Below are positions 53,345 through 64,000 of a DNA stretch of 64,000 nt, piece after piece. The DNA comes from Mytilinidion resinicola. Taxonomy: Eukaryota; Ascomycota; Dothideomycetes; Mytilinidiales; Mytilinidiaceae. The stretch's first letter is position 1; each line of letters begins with the position of its first letter. The position numbers and the translations under genes are program-made. The notes below the pieces were generated by a model that was not told the DNA's origin, made no database searches, and saw only the letters and a list, made by a program, of their open reading frames with translations. The stretch is taken from assembly GCF_010093595.1 (NCBI RefSeq), contig NW_022985475.1, positions 150,504 to 214,503 of the forward strand, read 5' to 3'.

Positions 53345-54049
53345 AAGCTTTCGGCCCGAAAGTAATTCTATAGTAGGGTCTCGGATAAATAGCTGGCGAT
53401 GCCCTATCTGCTAGGCCGTTATTATGCTGTTCTATTTCTTCTATAATATCTAATAAGGTTAAACAACGTGCTATTTTTAGTGCCTGTATTGCTTTTTCTA
53501 GTATTCCTATAGTTTCTTATTCCTTCTGCTATAAGCGGTTCTTAGACTGTAAGGTGCTTCCTTCGGCCTCTGGTTATTATAGGGAATATATTTAATAAGG
53601 TCGATCGAAATATAATACTAGTAGTATTACTTCGGCGGATTATAGGTATATTCTAGTTCTGGGGTTCTCCTGGCTTACTTCCCTTAGTTGCTCGGGTAGA
53701 TTAGACTTATATAAAGCTTCGCGCTAAGAAGTCTGCTACCTGCGAAGCAGTGCAACTTTAGTCTAAGGCTATGCGCGCTGTATTAGTAAAGGTAAAGCGT
53801 TTAGAGAAGCAGGAGGACCTGCTTAAGCGTTAAAAAGCTAATATACTTTAACGTGGGTTCTGTACTCTTAAGGAGTTAGAAGAGGAGAATTAGAAAGAGG
53901 CTAAGTAGAAAGAATAAGAGCGTGCTAAGCAGGAGGGCTTGCCTTCTACCTTAGGAACTATTAGGTATTCCTTTTCTTTTCTAGGTGTGCTGGGCACTGC
54001 TAACTATCTATTCTATTACTATGTATTCTAATTATATAGCAGTAGTATT

Positions 54050-57000
54050 CCTTCTCCGGGTTCCTTTAATTTTTCCTGGTTAGACGGTGCGCTGTTGCTG
54101 TTTTTCTAGGCTATTCCGGATTCTGGCGGTGAAACTGCCGCAGGAGTTCCTAATAGTTTACTAAACTCTTAACCGGTTCCTATATATTCTTAAAGGTGCC
54201 GTATCCTTTCTACTAGATTAGGTACTCCTTTTACTAACCGTGTTATCGGGAATTTAGGATTTACTTAACCTTATATTTATTATTATTATCGACCTTAATA
54301 TTGTTTTCCAGCTTAGCGTTAGGTGGTGCGGGTTCCAGTAGCAATACGTGGAAGACCGGGTGTATTTTTATCCTATTAGGTAGCCTAAGCTTATAGTTTA
54401 CTAGGCTAATAATATCCTGTATTTTAAATAGTTTAATCTTAATATAGTCTAACTTTGTGCTTAGTTATTTTATTTTAATATTTTTTCGGAGTAGGTAGAC
54501 TCTATCCCCCCTTTTAAAAGTTGGTGCAATACTCCGGTATTAGTTGTAATATCTTGCTAACCTTAGTATTAGGAATTAGATATCTATTAAGAGCTGCCTC
54601 TATAGTTCTCTAATATTTTTAACTAATAGTAGTGCCCTCTAGGCCCTTATACTATTAAGTTAGGGTTTTTAATACACCTCTAGATCGAAACTATAGTTTA
54701 TAAAAAAGGGTAATACCTTTATTATCTCTATAAATGCGCTATTATAGGCGAACTGGGCTATTAGTAGTAGTAATACTTAATTATCCTACCTGTAATTTAT
54801 ATAGTATTGTAGGTACTATTCTAAAGTCTAATTAAGCCTTTCCGTTTATCCGTCCGTCTAAGAGTAAAACGCCGTGGAAAGCTTATGCTTTATTCCTAGT
54901 TATATAGTAAGGGTCTGCCAGAATTTTAATATAAAGAGCTTGTCTTAGTCTGAAATTATCTCCTAGGGTAGCCTATAGTTGCTAATAATATACTTTAAAA
55001 AAGTATAGGCCAGATCCTCTGCCGTTAATACTTCTTAGTAAGGAATAAAGTATACGTATTTAGTTAGTTAATCCGTAACTACTAATATTGCGTTGTACTT
55101 TATACCTGTTATAGGTTTAGTAAACTATAGTAGCTTAACTATAAAGTCCTATATAATAGATTTCTATGCTTTTTCCGGTGTAGAGGAACTCTTTATTAGT
55201 CTATATAGTGTATGTTATGCCGATTTATTCTTTATATATTTGCATTTGTATACAATTTTCTCCGTTACTTTCCGGAGTCCGGGGAAATAGAATGTTCTTG
55301 CAATTCTTTCCCGTGTTTTTTCCACTCCCTAGTGCCCGTGCACTAGTATACTATAGAATTCCTTAACAAGCTCTTTTTATAAGGTTTTAGGTATAAATAT
55401 CTTGTCCTGTAAGGTAATAATACCGTCCTGGATTTCTCCGCGTTCCTAGTTTATAGGTTCTGGGCGCAAGCTCTGCTAGTTATAACCCGCTAAATCCCGG
55501 CTTTTTTAATTAACCTTCTATGCTGCCTTAATTTATCTGTACTATTTATTATTCTTAGACCTATAAGCAGCTGCTGCTTATATATAGTTGAATTTAAGGG
55601 TTCCTAGGCTTTTTTCCCGGAGTATAGATTATCTGGCTTTCTCGGCTCCTTTTATATAGTCCGGCCTTCTGCTAAGTGCGTCTGTACGAGCGTTTTTAGA
55701 TCCTTTCCGGTATATAATCCTAAAATTAAAGGTTTCTAGTTTTTCCGACTATTTTACTTATTTTCTATTTAACTCCTTAGTTATAGTAAAGTATATTAGA
55801 TTCTTATAGTTTATATACACCTATATTATATATACCGCTCTTTTAAGGTAAATTCTCTACTAACTAAATACTTCTACTATAGCTAGCAGTTCCTTATTAT
55901 AGACGTTATAGTTTAGCTTAGCTAGGCTTAGCTTTTATAAGTAGAACGCTATAGAATATAACTTCCCTTATTTGTTTAGTTAGTTAAGTATTGCTTTTAA
56001 TACTTTATCCAACGCATTACTTTTAATAGTAACTGGTTTCTATAGATTAAAAATTGCTAATACTAGTTTCGAAGTAAACCGCGCTTTTAGTTTATTAAAT
56101 GCGCTCTACGCGTTTAGGGTCTATCTATACTTAATATCCTTTCTAGTAAGTCCTATTAGTAGCTCTATAATTTTTAAGTAGCCTTTAATAAACTGTTTAT
56201 AGTAATTAGCTAACCCTAAAAACAACTATAGTTCCTTTAAATTTACGGGTTCTGGCTATTCCTAAATAGAGAACACTTTGCCTTCTTCTATCTTAATCTG
56301 TCCTGGACTAATAACGTATCCTAGGAATCCGACCCTCTGCCTATAGAACTCGCACTTATCCGGGTTTACTATAAGGTTATATTCCCTAAGTTTTTTAAGT
56401 ACCTTTCGCACATGTATTTTATATTCGCTTAGCGTTTCTAAGTATATAAGGATATTATTAAGGTATACTACTGTAAACTAATCTAAGTAGCCCCTTAGTG
56501 CTAAGTTAACTACTGCTTAGAATATTACTAGCGCATTAGTAAGCCTAAATAGTATTACTGTATACTTAAAGTATCTATATTAAGTTCTAAAAGCTGTCTT
56601 CTACTTTTCTCCTTTTCTTATCCTAATTAAATAGTACCCTTCGCGTAGGTCTATTTTTATAAAGTACTTAGCCTTATATAGTTAGTTTTTAAGTTTGGAG
56701 ATTAAAGGTAATAGATAGCAGTTTTTAATTATAATTTTATTTAGTTGTCTATAGTCTATATAAAGGCGTAGCTTACTATTTAGTTTCGGAATAAATATTA
56801 CAGGGTAACCTGTAGGTAATTCTAATAGTTTAATAAATCCTTGCTTTAGGTTCTTTTCTAGGTATTCTTCCAGCACTTCCAGCTCGCTCTGGGCTAGTAA
56901 GTAAATTGGTCCGAACTGCGGTTATTCGCCTGGTACTAGGGGAATATAGTAATCCTAAGGTTAGTGCTTTAGTAATATATTCTAAACCTTTTCTATAAAG

Positions 57001-57700
57001 ATTTCTTTAAATTTATTATATTTTTCTGGCATAACTAGTGCTTTTGCTGCCTCGGCTAGCTACCGGCTGCTTAGGGGTTTAGGCTACTGTTGGCTTGCTG
57101 CCCTATTTTCTTTTTAGGCTTTTTTACCTTTTAAGGTATCTGTGTTAATATCTTATTTTTACTTAGGCTTATCCTAGCGCGGGGTGCCCTTTAGTCCGCT
57201 TTCCGATTAAATTCTTACTTTACTGGACTTCTAGTCGACTTAAGGGTTATACTGCTTTAGCTATAGTATACCTAAGATTATATTATATCTCGCCGTGTTA
57301 GTTATATCTATGCTAATAGTTTTTCTATATTTTTCGATCTATATAACGCCTAGTTAAGTTTCTATAGTTACTTATCTATTATTGTGTTGCACGGGTGTGC
57401 TATCTACTGTATATAGTCTATAGGGTCTGTTTTTCTATTACTAAAGGATCTGGTTTCTTTTAATAAAGTTGTGGGATATAAAATTTCCTTGCGCGCTACT
57501 GTTTAGCAGTGCTTTTACCGGGTTCCTACTAATTTTAACTAATAGAATTACGTGTCTATAGTTCTAAATAGGAATAGAGTTAGGCTGCGTTACCGGGTTT
57601 CTTTTTTTCTCTATAATATAGGCTTTTCCTACTAGAGTAGCAATAGTTGCGGTTTATATTCCTTTGTCTTTAGCTGCTCTATAGGACCTTATTCTTAGCT
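54050..57700 (-). pseudogene. gypsy pol: RT, RNase H, integrase, chromodomain
   Basis: Reading the minus strand from right to left. RT near 56,880-56,300 shows LEEYLEKNLKQGFIKL, GYPVIFIPKLNSKLRLYIDY, RQLNKI and a Y-L-N-N active site (56,446-56,466; D-D to N-N by RIP). It is followed by VGFLGYVISPGQIKIE. The RNase H region ends DALSRRPDYI near 55,660. The integrase core lies near 55,190-54,850. The chromodomain lies at about 54,110-54,270 (EPVKSLVNYQELLRQFHRQN). Protease would be upstream of RT but was not pinned down. Chromodomains steer chromovirus integration to heterochromatin marks, which fits its place in a RIP-rich region. Dozens of TAG/TAA stops. Confidence 0.85.
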
Positions 57701-59950
57701 ACTCTAGCCGTCCTGTTGCTTAAGCGCCTGCTCGTTTTTTAGCTATTCTTATAGCTAATAGTTTATATATTTTATTTCGCAATATACCAGACATAAGTTC
57801 TAGTAGTATATTTGCCAGTTTTTACCCTTCCTATATTCTATTAGGTACTAAGGGTCTAGAACTATAGTAGCTATTCCTATAAGTTCGTCTTTCTTACCTA
57901 TAATATAGTGCTCTGTTTTCTTAAACAGTACTAGTTGCGTAATAATATAATATCTTGTCCGATATAGGTACTATTCTTAATATTTCTTATATATTACGTG
58001 CTTGTTGTATTTATCTTTAATATAAGATACCTAAAATATCTGTCTATAAAGTAGGTGGTTTCTATCCAGCCGTTTATCTTCCTTATTATAAACGCCTGTT
58101 TTACTAATAGGGTGTAAAGCTCTATAGATTTTAATCTTAGTTTATCTTCTATATAGCTCTAGAGGCTCTTGCTTTAGTCCTATACTAAATTCTCTATCGC
58201 TAGACTACTTCTCTAGTTTACGATCCTTATTACTGTTATTATATTCCTTACTATCCTTAATAGGTAATTTATTGTTCTATTTTATCTAGACGTTGCGGCT
58301 TAAGCCTTTAAATATATCTAACTTTACACAGGTTTCCGCGTTAAGGGTTAGCGTTGTTGTTGTCGTTTTTGCGGCTGTAGCTATTTTTTCTCCTTTTTCT
58401 TTAATAAGTTGTCCGGTAACTCTTTCTATAGCCCTTAGGAATTGGTGACTTGCTAGTTCTTTTAGCTCTGCGCCTGCTATAGCGTTTTCGGCCTCTTGCG
58501 CTTTTTGTTCTTTATTAAGGCGTGTAAGAATTTCTCTTGCGCTTTGTTTATACATAGCTATAACTCTATTAACCTGTGCTTCTATGTTTAGTAACTCGGC
58601 CTTGCTATTATCTAGTAGCTCGGGTATATTAGTTCGGGGTTCTAATCGCGGTTTAATTATCTAGAACGCCTTATCCGTTTCTAACAGGTAGTTAATCTCT
58701 ATACTCTTAACTTCTATATTAGCGTAGTAGTTATCTATAGGGTTGCTATTATACTCTTCGTTTCTTATTATAGTAATAGTATATCCTTTTATCCTCTGCA
58801 TTAAATAGTACCCTGTTGCCTGCTTATCTAACTAATAGGTAAAGCAGTTATTATTATAGCACGCGGTCTATAATATAGAATTGTGGCGGTCTATATTTGG
58901 TTTTACTATAACTGCTGCTGTTCGGGTGTTCCTAGAGCACTTGTTTACAAAGTGTCCCTATTCTCCGTATAATAGGCACGCGCTGTTATATCTTCTTTCT
59001 TACTTTTCTTTATCGGTAATTAGTTTACCCTTCTAGTTATTGCGTTGTTTTGCAATATTAATCTCTATGCAATCTCTATAGTTGCGGTTGGTTACTCTTA
59101 GCTTTGGTCTAGCTAGTTGGGCGTAAGAATAAAGTCCTCTTTTATCTGCCCGTTCTAGTTGTTGCTCGTGTTGTCGACTATTAATTTATATTACTATTTC
59201 CTTAAGTTTATAGAGTATTAGAGGCCTTTCGCCTTATGTAATTTTATCCTTAATATTTTCTTTAAAACCTCTATAGTATTATACTTGCAGAGCTTTATCT
59301 CCCTATAATAGCTTGGACGCGATTTGCATAAATTCTAAAGTATAGCGGCTGGTTAAGCCTTTCTGCTTTAGAACTGCTATTTTCTATTCTGCTGTCTGTT
59401 CTTTATTAGTGTCTCCGAAGGTTATCTAAAGTGCTAACTTAAAGTATCCGTAGTTGCTAAATATAATATTAGTTTCTGGTTTCCGATTATCTGCGTCGGC
59501 GTTGCTAAGCCAGTCTGTAAGCATCGGGTTAAACTAGTTAAATACTTTTTTCTTTAAAAAGGTGGCTGCTATATAGACCTTATCCGATTTAAATTTAAGG
59601 TTGCTTTAGTTTATACGCAGGTATAGCCTTATCTGCGTTATAAACGCTTGTAAAGCTCCTTTCTCCCTAGTAAACTTTTTAGGCTTATTTATTTTATAGC
59701 CTCTATAGCTAACTACTCTAGTAGTAGTAAGCTCCCCTTAGACAGTCTAGAGGTTTCCCTGCAGTGCTATAATCTTTTTATCCTTAGTATTACTAGCTTC
59801 TTCCAGTGTTTATATTCGTGTAAGCAACGCCTGTATACGTGTTGCTACCTTAGTTATAGTTAGGGTTAGTCTAGCAGTTGCGCTACCCGAAAGGGTTAGT
59901 AGGGCTATTTTAATTAATTATTTATATGCAACTCCTTTAATATAGCAGTG
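57701..59950 (-). pseudogene. gypsy gag
   Basis: Minus-strand gag region next to the 5' LTR. The zinc knuckle lies at 58,937-58,978: C-L-L-Y-G-E-*-G-H-F-V-N-K-C, a CCHC box whose second Cys is Tyr and whose Trp/Gln is TAG, both RIP changes. An 89-codon open stretch at 58,286-58,555 (REILTRLNKEQKAQEAENAI and so on) follows it. Capsid motifs are too degraded to place. Confidence 0.65.
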
Positions 59951-59957
59951 TTTAAAG

Positions 59958-60459
59958 TATAACAGGTTATCTCTTCTATACCTTCTAAGTGTCTTATACT
60001 AAGGCAGGGTATAGGCAAGTTATTATTAGGGTGCAATAGTCTTTAAAAGGTAAGGCAATAATTAATTAAGGTTTAAAATAGGGTAGTTACTTCCAATAGG
60101 TAGTATTAAAGTCTTAAGTTAAATATAAGGTTCCTATCTATATAAAGAAGCGTTCCTTTATATAAAAGCTCCGTCCTAAGAAATCTATAGATTGTAGAAA
60201 TCGCCCGTAGTCCTTGCAATCTAGATCCTACTAACCCTGTGTAATCCAACCAATCTATTACGTAATCCTTTCGTCCCGTAATTCCTATTCTTAGATTATT
60301 CCTATCTACTAGCAGTCCGTAGGGGAATCCAGGATCCCTATACGTCCTACACGCGACCCTTTTAGTCCCGTAACCTAGTTTTCTGTAATTAGTCTTATCT
60401 GCTTACTTATCTCTGCAAGTGCCTCTGCGCTCGGGTGGTTCGTGTTACGGGTTATAATA
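59958..60459 (-). repeat. 5' LTR of the gypsy element
   Basis: 502 bp, partner of 52,827-53,328. Inner end reads CTTTAAACACTGC on the minus strand; a tRNA primer-binding site is not recognisable after RIP. Confidence 0.92.
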
Positions 60460-60464
60460 ATAAT
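60460..60464. repeat. 5-bp target-site duplication of the gypsy element, right
   Basis: ATAAT, identical to 52,822-52,826. Confidence 0.85.
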
Positions 60465-63400
60465 CTAGAGATTCTACAGCCTTTAAGCTATTTATAATAG
60501 CAAAAAAAAGAAGTATAATAAAGTCTCTAAACGCATTAATATTACGGTCTGCTAGGAGTTTAAACAACACTATATTAGAATTTACACAGTCTAAGGCAAG
60601 GTTATTGCGCTAGCTAAGAGCATCCAGCCAACCGCAAAGAACTAGAAACAGAATATTAGGACAGAGTTCGAAAAGCTTAAAAAAGGATATAGCAGCACTA
60701 GTTTTAATAAATAGCTTAGCTAATAGCCTACTCTTATTAACAATACGAAGCGGTATAAAATTAAAAACCTAAGCAAGTTCTAGATATACAACGCCTTTAT
60801 TAAAACTTTACAGGACCTTAATCTTCTATTCTATAATTATATAAAGTTAAAGAAAGCTTATATTAAGGGGGAAACAACCCTTATTAAAGAAATAGCAAAG
60901 ATAATAGAAAATATTTCTAATACACTTTTTGCTGCGCTTAACTAGATAAATCTAAATTATATAAGCACCGGTTTTATAACTATTAATAACAACTCTAACT
61001 CTAATAAAATAGAGGATAATACCGATATTATAATTATGCAGAAGGCTTAGAATACTATTAACAAAACTCTTAAATCCTTCCGCAGGCTAAATCTAGTACT
61101 CTCTAATAAGAAAATTATAATAGGCTTCTATATTAAGCAGTTTAGGACTATAGCACCTTTAAGTAAAAAAACTGCAAGAGAGCAAGCTGCACACGCCACC
61201 CTTTAAGGCAGAAAGCACAGTTATAATTCGGATTTATCGGATAATAATAGTTTATAGCTAAAATAGAAAAAACAGAGGGCTAACTTAACTCTAATAATAA
61301 TAAACTTACTAATAAGCCTATAAAACTGCGTGTGCGGACTTGCCTATAAGTATATAGACTATTAGTATCTTAATCTATTAAGTGCACTATCGGATTAAAC
61401 ACTAATAGTTTAAGTTTAATCTAAGGTTATTATAGCAATTAAGGGAAGCAAACGGCTCCAATTAAAAATTAAGAAGAACTTCCTTAGAAACAACATTACT
61501 CTACTAAAGTTTTGGCCTGCCGACACTTTAAACACCTAACCTAAAAAGGCAACTAATAACGCTATATTATCTTTAACTACTGCCAGGATAAGGGTATCCT
61601 TTACTACCTCGAAGTCTATATTTAGCACGTTAGCAAATAATAAGTATAACAACTATTTTAGGCTCGACAATTATACAGATATGCATATCTGCAATAACCT
61701 ATTAAAATTTACCAGGTATAAGCTAATATAAAATGAAATTATATAATTTAGCAACACAGATGCGCATATTAAGGGGATAGAAGACGTTATAGTCTATATT
61801 AATACTCTGTTAGGTCCTAGTTTTATTAAGCTTAATAATATTATATATATACCAGGCTTCTACTAGAACCTTATAAATATAGACTTTTTAGAAAGGTAAA
61901 GGCTTTTCTTTAATATAAGGATATATTAGATAGAGTATTTAAATAGATTAAACGCATTTAAAGCAACTAAATACAGCGTATTCCGGGTTATTAAACTATA
62001 TATTTAGGATTCCGTTATTAAAGCCGAATTATATACTAAAGCAGCGCAAGCTTTCGCTATAGTAAGAAGGTTAAGAATACCTTAGACTGCTATAGTATTA
62101 ATAGACATCTAGCATGCTAGACTAGGGTATATTAGGAAAAAAGCTCTAGAGCAAATACCGTACGCAGTTAAAAAAGTAGCACTTAGCACTCGCGACTTTA
62201 AATAGACCTTAGAGCTATATCCTAAATATTAGCTTGCGCAAGCATATTAATAAATTTCACGTGTTCTAATATAGAGAGGAACCTACCTATTTAAAAAGGT
62301 CCACCTAAATCTTATTTATATAGAAGAGGTATTTAATCTTAATATATAGGTTATATATTTCTACTGCAACTATTTAGTATACTATATCTCCTTTAATCTC
62401 CTATATAAAATATAAGAAAAACTAGTTGCAGTAATATAAGAGTTCCTTACTATTATAAATAATAACTGGGGCTTTACTATATAATATATCTATTCGGATA
62501 GCAAGAAGGAACTAAGCCAGCGGTAGAAGAATCTCGTAATTACAAGAGGAATTACCTTTAATCCATCTCTACCTAATACTCTAGATTAAAATAGCCTTAT
62601 AGAATATTCTAGGAGGGTAATAATAACTGTAGCTCGTAAGCTCTATATATAAAGCAGACTACCTTATAAGCTCTGGCTATATATAGTAGCTTACGCTACT
62701 CGTTTTTTTAATTGCACCCCTATATAATAAAAGCAATAGTAAACACCTTTTAAAATAGTATATAGCCGCAAGCCAAATCTCTTATATATTAAAATTATTA
62801 GATCCCTCGCCTACGTCTTAATTAAGTATAGAAGAGACCGTTCTGCAAGGGTAAAGCTGCAGGATAAGGCAATTAAGGGATAGCTTATTAAACTAAATAT
62901 AACTAATATCTATAAAGTTTAGATTCCGCATCTAAATTAGGTTGTTATATCTTAGGATATATAAACAGATAAGAAAGTTATATTTAACCCGCAGCTTTCT
63001 ATAAGCCTCCCTAAGACCGGACAAGCACTCTTAATTAGTATTAATAAAGTTAATCTAGATAATATAGATATAGAACTTTAACTAATAGAAAATATAAGCG
63101 TTTTTAATCCTAATTTAGTTTAATATAAGGTTCTATTAGTATTTCTGCTATTTCTACAACTTTTATTAGTATAAACAGCAATAGGAATATAAAGTTAAAT
63201 AGACAGGCTTTATATACAGCTATATCCTACTCTAATATTACTTAGATCTAGATAACTAAGCATAATACTATAAGACTTTTCCTGTGCTATAGCAACTTAG
63301 TATATAGTAAATTTAGCTTAGTTACTTACTGCACGCTAGGTGCAGAAGAAGGCACAGTAATAGGCATATGCCTTATAACTAGAACATGCTAAACTAGGTT

Positions 63401-64000
63401 AATAAATAGTCTATATATTTGCATTAGCGCGGACTCTAAGAACTTATTAAAAGGACTTAATACTACTACCGGAATTCTGGTATTAGCTAAAGCGTTATCT
63501 AGAAAGGGACGGTTTTAAGCAAGCTATAAATGCCGAGATTAAGTTACTTAAAGATAAGTATACTTTTAAACTTATTAATTACCCGGAGCATAAACAAGTA
63601 CTACCGCTTAAATAGGTTTTCACGTATAAATTCAACGCCGCTAGCTACCTTATTTATTATAAAGCTTAAATATATATAAAAGGTAATTTTTAATATAATA
63701 TTTCTAACAATATCTATACAGCTATAGGGGCGTATTAGAGCTTTTATATCCTTATAGTACTTATCTATATATTAGGGCTTCTATATTATTAAATTAACTT
63801 TAAAAACGCCTTTATTAACGCCGATATAGATAATAAGATCTATACTGCCTGTCTACTAGGGTATAAAATACTAGGAAAGGTTTGGAAATTGCTTAAAGCG
63901 CTCTATAGCCTGCAAAAATCACTAAAGCTATAGTTTAATAAACTTGTGTTATTCCTTAACAGTCTAGGATTTAAATATTGCCCAGATAAACTATACATCC
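60465..64000 (+). pseudogene. copia gag-pol, RIP-mutated, incomplete at the right edge
   Basis: One plus frame with TAG/TAA stops. Gag runs to about 61,330 and ends in a zinc knuckle from 61,327 (C-V-C-G-L-A-Y-K-Y-I-D-Y; His and last Cys mutated to Tyr). A protease-like DNYTDMHICNN segment lies near 61,660. GAG-pre-integrase HARLGYIRKKALEQIPY lies near 62,110. Integrase follows to about 62,900, with CTPIQQKQQQTPFKIVYSRK. RVT_2 reverse transcriptase starts near 63,590 with LKQVFTYKFNAAS and goes on to INFKNAFINADIDNKIY and LKALYSLQKSLKLQFN. RNase H and the 3' LTR lie outside. Domain order gag-PR-IN-RT is diagnostic of Ty1/copia. Confidence 0.85.

Larger units (their letters stand above)
52827..60459 (-). 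mobile_element. Ty3/gypsy chromovirus-type retrotransposon, complete, 7,633 bp
   Basis: Two 502-bp LTRs (52,827-53,328 and 59,958-60,459), ATAAT on both sides, and a polypurine tract next to the 3' LTR. The gene order on the minus strand is gag, pol (RT, RNase H, integrase), then chromodomain. LTRs start TGTTAC (TATTAT in the mutated 5' copy, reading the minus strand). Whole element RIP-mutated. Confidence 0.93.
52670..64000 (+). mobile_element. Ty1/copia retrotransposon, split by a nested gypsy element, runs off the right edge
   Basis: The left part (52,670-52,826) holds the start of gag; the right part (60,460-64,000) holds the rest of gag and pol up to reverse transcriptase. Removing 52,827-60,459 and one ATAAT copy rejoins the gag frame without a shift (NKDII then the downstream codons). 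All is RIP-mutated. The 3' end lies beyond the window. Confidence 0.85.

Overview
The window looks like an accessory, transposon-dominated stretch of a filamentous ascomycete (Pezizomycotina) nuclear genome. Three things point there: short GT-AG introns of about 45-100 nt with CTAAC/CTAAT-like branch sites, fungal protein families, and, above all, long blocks depleted in CpA/TpG and loaded with TpA, the signature of repeat-induced point mutation (RIP). GC-normal islands alternate with these blocks. The islands are roughly 1-5,690, 9,612-14,480 (mosaic), 16,010-16,380, 17,900-22,840, 31,860-41,990 (mosaic) and 50,100-50,860. No rRNA, tRNA or CRISPR was recognised, and the species cannot be named from the sequence.

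Layout. 1-5,690: a partial GNAT-like gene, a small spliced gene, an array of a roughly 145-bp GCATGC-rich module, a spliced C2H2 zinc-finger gene and a spliced unknown gene. 5,690-9,610: RIP block. 9,612-9,946: 144-bp tandem repeat. 9,962-12,826: Mutator-like (MULE) element, copy 1, minus strand. 12,888-14,480: the same 145-bp module, then an EST1-like pseudogene. 14,490-17,900: RIP blocks with a protein-kinase fragment and a GC-rich minisatellite. 18,017-22,850: gene remnants (DUF3295, half Zn2Cys6 finger plus coiled coil, fructosyl-amino-acid-oxidase-like). 22,850-31,450: RIP block ending in a heavily mutated ABC transporter. 31,890-33,620: hypothetical exons and a decayed copia polyprotein. 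34,179-35,450: polyproline gene. 36,272-36,643: small spliced gene. 37,165-37,514: an un-mutated copy of a repeat whose RIP-mutated copy lies at 17,270-17,508, plus a perfect hairpin. 37,857-40,781: hAT element with an exact 8-bp target-site duplication (TSD). 41,552-47,394: PiggyBac, Ty3/gypsy and pogo-like remnants. 47,630-48,322: a PD-(D/E)XK-like gene cut by MULE copy 2 (48,323-51,205). 51,215-51,930: Fot1-like fragment. 52,670-64,000: a Ty1/copia element whose gag frame is split by a complete chromodomain-type Ty3/gypsy element (52,827-60,459; 502-bp LTRs; ATAAT TSD).

How it fits together. Almost nothing here forms a pathway. The window is a record of successive insertions followed by RIP. 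Insertion order can be read in places: copia before gypsy, and the PD-(D/E)XK-like gene before MULE copy 2. Several host-type genes (ABC transporter, amine oxidase, kinase, EST1-like, DUF3295) survive only as broken copies, consistent with duplicated genes inactivated by RIP or its leakage. The best candidates for living genes are the C2H2 gene, the gene just downstream of it, the 116-aa gene near the left end and the polyproline gene.
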